DNA of 64,000 nucleotides, taken from positions 815,117 through 879,116 of the forward strand of contig OY811980.1 in NCBI GenBank assembly GCA_963681505.1, written 5' to 3'. The first letter of the stretch is position 1; the number at the start of each line of letters is the position of its first letter. The position numbers were made by a program, and so were the translations under genes. The notes beneath the pieces are model-generated. The model was given only the letters and a program-made list of their open reading frames with translations, searched no databases and was not told where the DNA came from. The DNA comes from Eunapius fragilis. Taxonomy: Eukaryota; Porifera; Demospongiae; Spongillida; Spongillidae. Of the stretch, positions 60,025 through 64,000 are shown piece after piece.

Positions 60025-61608
60025 ATGCCACTGTTTGGAAGCAAAAGCAAGAGCAAAGACAAGGAGAAGGATAAGAAGTCCTACGAACGGGACCAGGAAG
60101 ACAATAACCTTCCCGCGCCGATCCTACCTCCACCTCCGCCCCCAGAGACTCCCAAAGCGAATGTTGCCTCTCCGGATGCGGCCTATCACACCCAAAAGGA
60201 GCTCGTCTTTCGCTGTCAGCTGGCCCACGGCAGCGCCACAAAGGAAATTAAAGACTTTACGAACGTAAAGGACATGTACGCTAGAATTGGTTCTGCTTTC
60301 GAAATCTCGCCTCGTGAGGTAAGTAACCATGCAGCGAGCCACGATTGCTCGCGTTTCATGTGTCCTCCATCCCTCACACACACATGCACACACATACACA
60401 CACATTCCCTTCTCCACTTTCTCTTCAGATCATCTTCTGCACTCTGAACACGCACAAGGTTGACATGACGCAACTGCTAGGCGGTCAGATTGGATTGGAC
60501 GATTTCATATTCGCTCACGTAAGGGGTACCAGGAAGGAGGTAACCATCGTGAAGACAGAGCCTGCCATTGGACTCACTATCACAGATAATGGAGATGGCT
60601 ATGCCTTTGTCAAGCGTCTCCGCGAGGGTAGTATAGCGAGTCAGGTACCCGAGGTAGCCATTGGCGATCTGGTGGAGTCCATCAATGGGAAAAGCATGGT
60701 GGGATCCAGGCATCACGAGGTAGCCAAGTTCCTGAAGGACCTCCCCTTGTCAATGCCTATTGCCCTGGTCCTGGTTGAACCGATGAAAGCCTTTGGTAAG
60801 TTTTAAAAAAATAGTAGCTGTTTGATTGTGAGTGTAATGTTGGACTAGTGATAACTGATGGGTGATGGAGAAACTGCAGCTGTTGATGGAGGGGGCTAGG
60901 TGGCATAAAGTGACAAGATATGGGGGGGGGGGGGGGTGGGATTTGTATTTGTATAGAGTGTCACACGCACAAAGAGACTTTGATACTCTCTTTCCCGTAT
61001 CAGATGCCATAGCTCCAAGACGAACTGCCAAGTCAATCACAACAGCTGTCCTGGATCAAAACCCACAGAAGCTGGAGGAGCTGGTGGGGAAGGGAGAAGG
61101 GAGAGCCACACTGCGACTGAAGAAGGACGGACAGGCAGTTGTGGAACAGGTGGTGAGTTAATTATTGCCAGTCCAATAAACCGATCATCAGTACCTGATC
61201 ATACTTGGCATTTACCGGTAGTTGGAAAAAAGTGTTTCATCAGATTAACATCCCTTTCTAAATGTTTTCCACAGGTGGTTAGTTGGGAATCAAAGGCTGC
61301 AGATAATGTTGATGACCTACTGGAGCAGTTTTTGGGCATCCGTGACCAGGAGCTATGTATGTGTAATATAATCATAAGTACCTTGAACAAAACAAAAAAA
61401 AACAAAAAAAATTTAAGGAATGCTTCTATATAAAGCTCTTCTTTACTTGCCAGCCCTACAACTAGTTGATCTGTGCAAAGGCAAGGATCTTGTGGATGAT
61501 TTTGCCCTTGCCGTTGACGAACACTTGGGAGAGTTTGAGTTCCCTAGTGAGTTTGTCATTGACGTTTGGAAAGCCATCGGCAGTGCAAAGGGTGCTGCCT
61601 TTCTGTGA
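60025..61608 (+). CDS. GIPC: GIPC family PDZ adaptor
   Basis: Five exons: 60025-60318, 60429-60795, 61004-61152, 61275-61356, 61454-61608; 348 aa, close to vertebrate GIPC1-3 (about 310-335). GIPC proteins bind receptor C-termini through one PDZ domain and recruit myosin VI to endosomes. The N-terminus is lysine-rich then poly-proline (PPPPPP), followed by the GH1 region ([50 protein letters not shown] in two parts). The PDZ domain spans about residues 135-225 ([40 protein letters not shown], then [14 protein letters not shown]). The C-terminal GH2 myosin-VI-binding region is present ([36 protein letters not shown]). A likely poly(A) signal (AATAAA) lies near 61817. It converges on LMBRD2 with 330 bp between stops. 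Confidence 0.96.
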
Positions 61609-61938
61609 CCTACATCTCTGTTCAATCAATACACTCGTCAGTTCAGTTGCCACTTTTTTTCCCCACAAATACATTGAAGCCATTCCACACGACTACTGTT
61701 TCAGAGAACTTGCCTCCCCCCCCACAACCCCCCACACACCCCCACCACCATCAGCTCCCATACAATGTATGTCTTATATATTATTTTTCCATTGGAACTT
61801 TTTAATTATTATTAAAAATAAATAGAAACTGCCAGCTCAAGTACAGTCACTCCCCACAATCTCATGTACAACTGCATTTGAATGATACATTGGGTATCTC
61901 TTCTACACTGTAACCCCCCACACACAACGGTACACGGT

Positions 61939-62614
61939 TTATATATTACTGAAGAGGTCCCGTGGGGGTTCCCCTCTCTTGGTCGTCGGTGGTCTGGATA
62001 GTGAAGGCTTAGGTTCGCTGCTACTTGGCACAGCAGGTTTGGGTCTGGGGATGCTGACACTGGCAGAAGGCCTGGCCCCTCCTGCACTGGAAGCTGTGAA
62101 CGATTTGCTGGGGAGAGGCCTACTGATTGGCTTTGGGTCAGCACCAACGGGAGCCTTGCTCACAGCAGGTTTTGGGGACCCCTCGGCGGCTGCAGTTGTC
62201 TTACCCTTGCCACTTGCTGCAGCTTTGGAAGAAGTGTCTCTGGTGCTGGTTCTGCTGGAGCTAGCACCAGAGGTCCTGGTGGGATGGTCCTCCTCACGAT
62301 GCCTCTCCTCCATTGGTATCAGGTGCACCTCGTCCCCTTGCTCTGTGCCGCTGTCCTGACCCAGCTCCTCATCACGTCTCCTTCTGGAGTATTTGGCGGC
62401 AGTGACTGGAGGCTTGCGGTCTTCCTTCACGCCTTTGACTTTGTTTATCAGCTGGGCAAACCGCGAGGGCTTCTCCTCGGCTGGTCTGGAACGGGGACGT
62501 GAGGCACTGGCTTCCTTCATCAAGTCCAGAGTCATCTGCAGACGTGCTCTTCTATGGTTGTACTCCTGAGGGGACATATTAGAGCTTATATCGTTTTTGG
62601 GATCGTCTCAATGT

Positions 62615-62659
<45 letters not shown>

Positions 62660-63577
62660 ATATCCTGTGTACTTGTACATGTGCTTTTCTACATGTACTA
62701 ACAGTGTGAACACATACCTCTTCTCTTCCAACTTCTCTTAGTTTTCTCTCCCTCAACCGTCGTTCTGTTGAAGTACCCCATCAGTTAACCTCTCCACTAA
62801 TACCCACACAACGTGCACAAATGCATGACCACACAGACACACACACACACACACCTCGTTTCAGAAGTGCCTTTCCTTCAGATATATAATCTTCAGAATA
62901 CTCGTCTCCTCCAAGGAACTTCTTGTACCCACAGCAGGATGCAATCCTGGTGCCCAGACTGAACAGTGTGGCCAGACAGATGAAGGGGATAAGGGCAGGG
63001 TAGTAGGTGTTGAAGTGGAGGATGGGATTGCTGAATTTAGTACTGTTGCTAGCGTCAGTAAGCCATTTTGCAATGCCTGTTGCCTAAGAGAGTGTGGTGT
63101 GTGAGTACAGTAATGCGAAGGAGAGAGAGATGGGAAGGGGAGGGAGAGTGCAGAGGGAGGAGAGGGAGGGAGGGGAGAATGGGATGAGAAGAATGGTGGG
63201 AAGGGAGTGACAAAGAAGAGAGTGTGTGAGGATGGAAAAAAAAGCAACCCAGGGTTAAACACCAGTCTGTATTTAACCTTCTGACACAACGAAGGCATGC
63301 AAAAATGTGAAACTATGTACAATGTGTTAGGTCATATGGTCTCCCACACACACACCGACGATGAAAGTATTGTATATGCAAATTCCAACATGCATACTAC
63401 TCATACCTCAGCAAAGGCCGTCTCTGTGTATGAATTGTCCTCTTTAATGGGTACTACATTTATCATGTAGAGGTAATTGAGGCAAACAGGAAGAGCAAGT
63501 CTACTAAGAATCCTGAAGGAGAAAAGGGGTGTGTAAGTACACACAACACACAATGTTGGTACAACAGTAAAAGTGAG

Positions 63578-63639
<62 letters not shown>

Positions 63640-63660
63640 GAGAGAGAGGGGGGAGAGGGA

Positions 63661-63710
<50 letters not shown>

Positions 63711-63734
63711 GAGAGTGAGAGAGAGAGGGGGGGA

Positions 63735-63829
<95 letters not shown>

Positions 63830-64000
63830 GAAGATGAGAATGGTTGGCCTAGCCAACTTACACAGCACTAAAAAGGAGACTATACTCATCAGTGAGATGC
63901 CTGGGGACCAGGTGATACAGGTTGAAGATACGTATCTTGAAGATGGTGAAGTAAGAGCAGACGCTTATGTAGCCCACAACCAACATGGAGATGATCTGAT
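61939..64000 (-). CDS. LMBRD2: LMBRD2 (LMBR1-like membrane protein), 5' end outside window
   Basis: Five 3' exons are visible (minus): 63862 to beyond 64000, 63407-63512, 62855-63083, 62718-62764, 61939-62565; phases agree. LMBRD2 is a multi-pass protein of the LMBR1/LIMR fold, linked to GPCR signalling in vertebrates. Visible parts are the last transmembrane segments (SMLVVGYISVCSYFTIFKIR; LALPVCLNYLYMINVV; LHFNTYYPALIPFICLATLF), the motif GTRIASCCGYKKFLGGDEYS, the basic coil EGKALLKRERRLRERKLREV, and a long Ser/Pro-rich cytoplasmic tail ending RDLFSNI, which corresponds to the SDIFNDV end of the human protein. The N-terminal LMBR1 domain lies to the right of the window. Confidence 0.93.
63576..63822. 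repeat. Compound (GA)n microsatellite, LMBRD2 intron
   Basis: Three GA runs separated by GTGAGAGAGAGAGGGGGGAG-type interruptions that occur twice, showing a duplicated compound block. The intron also has short CA runs near its left end. Confidence 0.94.

Overview
This is a gene-dense stretch of an animal nuclear genome. Introns follow GT-AG rules, many are only 50-60 nt long, and coding strands alternate. Fifteen genes can be read. Fourteen are complete and one runs off the right edge. TRIC channel (TMEM38), GIPC, NEK8, CHERP and WDR36 homologues together point to a metazoan. The tiny introns, short intergenic gaps and abundant long G/C homopolymers and minisatellites would fit a sponge or another early-branching animal, but that placement is inference. 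No bacterial genes, CRISPR array, rRNA or tRNA was recognised.

Layout, left to right: WDR36/UTP21 (-, ribosome biogenesis); TMEM38/TRIC (+, ER/SR cation channel); RAD54L (+, recombination motor, 23 exons); a PP2C-like protein (-); archaemetzincin (+); an N-myristoylation-type single-PDZ protein (-) with a tandemly duplicated first exon; a small coiled-coil protein with an ISY1-like N-terminus (+); CHERP (-, U2 snRNP-associated splicing factor, 20 exons); NUF2 (+, kinetochore, intronless); GCDH (+, mitochondrial glutaryl-CoA dehydrogenase); an unrecognised 580-aa Ser/Pro-rich protein (-); NEK8 (+, ciliary kinase with RCC1 repeats); ERCC8/CSA (-, transcription-coupled repair); GIPC (+, PDZ adaptor); LMBRD2 (-, membrane protein, 5' end beyond the window). 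Four pairs are head to head with 83-295 bp between start codons (WDR36/TRIC, CHERP/NUF2, 580-aa protein/NEK8, ERCC8/GIPC), so they probably share bidirectional promoters. Several others converge with only 100-330 bp between stop codons. I see no common pathway; this looks like a housekeeping neighbourhood.

The oddest feature is the repeats. Nearly every larger intron carries its own minisatellite with a private consensus. At least two of these arrays (RAD54L intron 13, GCDH intron 11) have a unit that contains the 3' end of the preceding exon together with its 5' splice site, so working-looking splice donors are present in many tandem copies. The RAD54L array amplifies the segment encoding the Walker B strand and has been split by a 482-bp near-perfect foldback element. 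A third array (ERCC8 intron 4) resembles its neighbouring exon edge. Other notable points are a RAD54L first exon that holds only the ATG, 16-28 nt microexons, a 40-bp near-perfect palindrome just upstream of GCDH, and several small inverted-repeat (MITE-like) elements. All gene models were read by eye from splice signals, codon phase and remembered family sequences; no alignment or transcript data were available.
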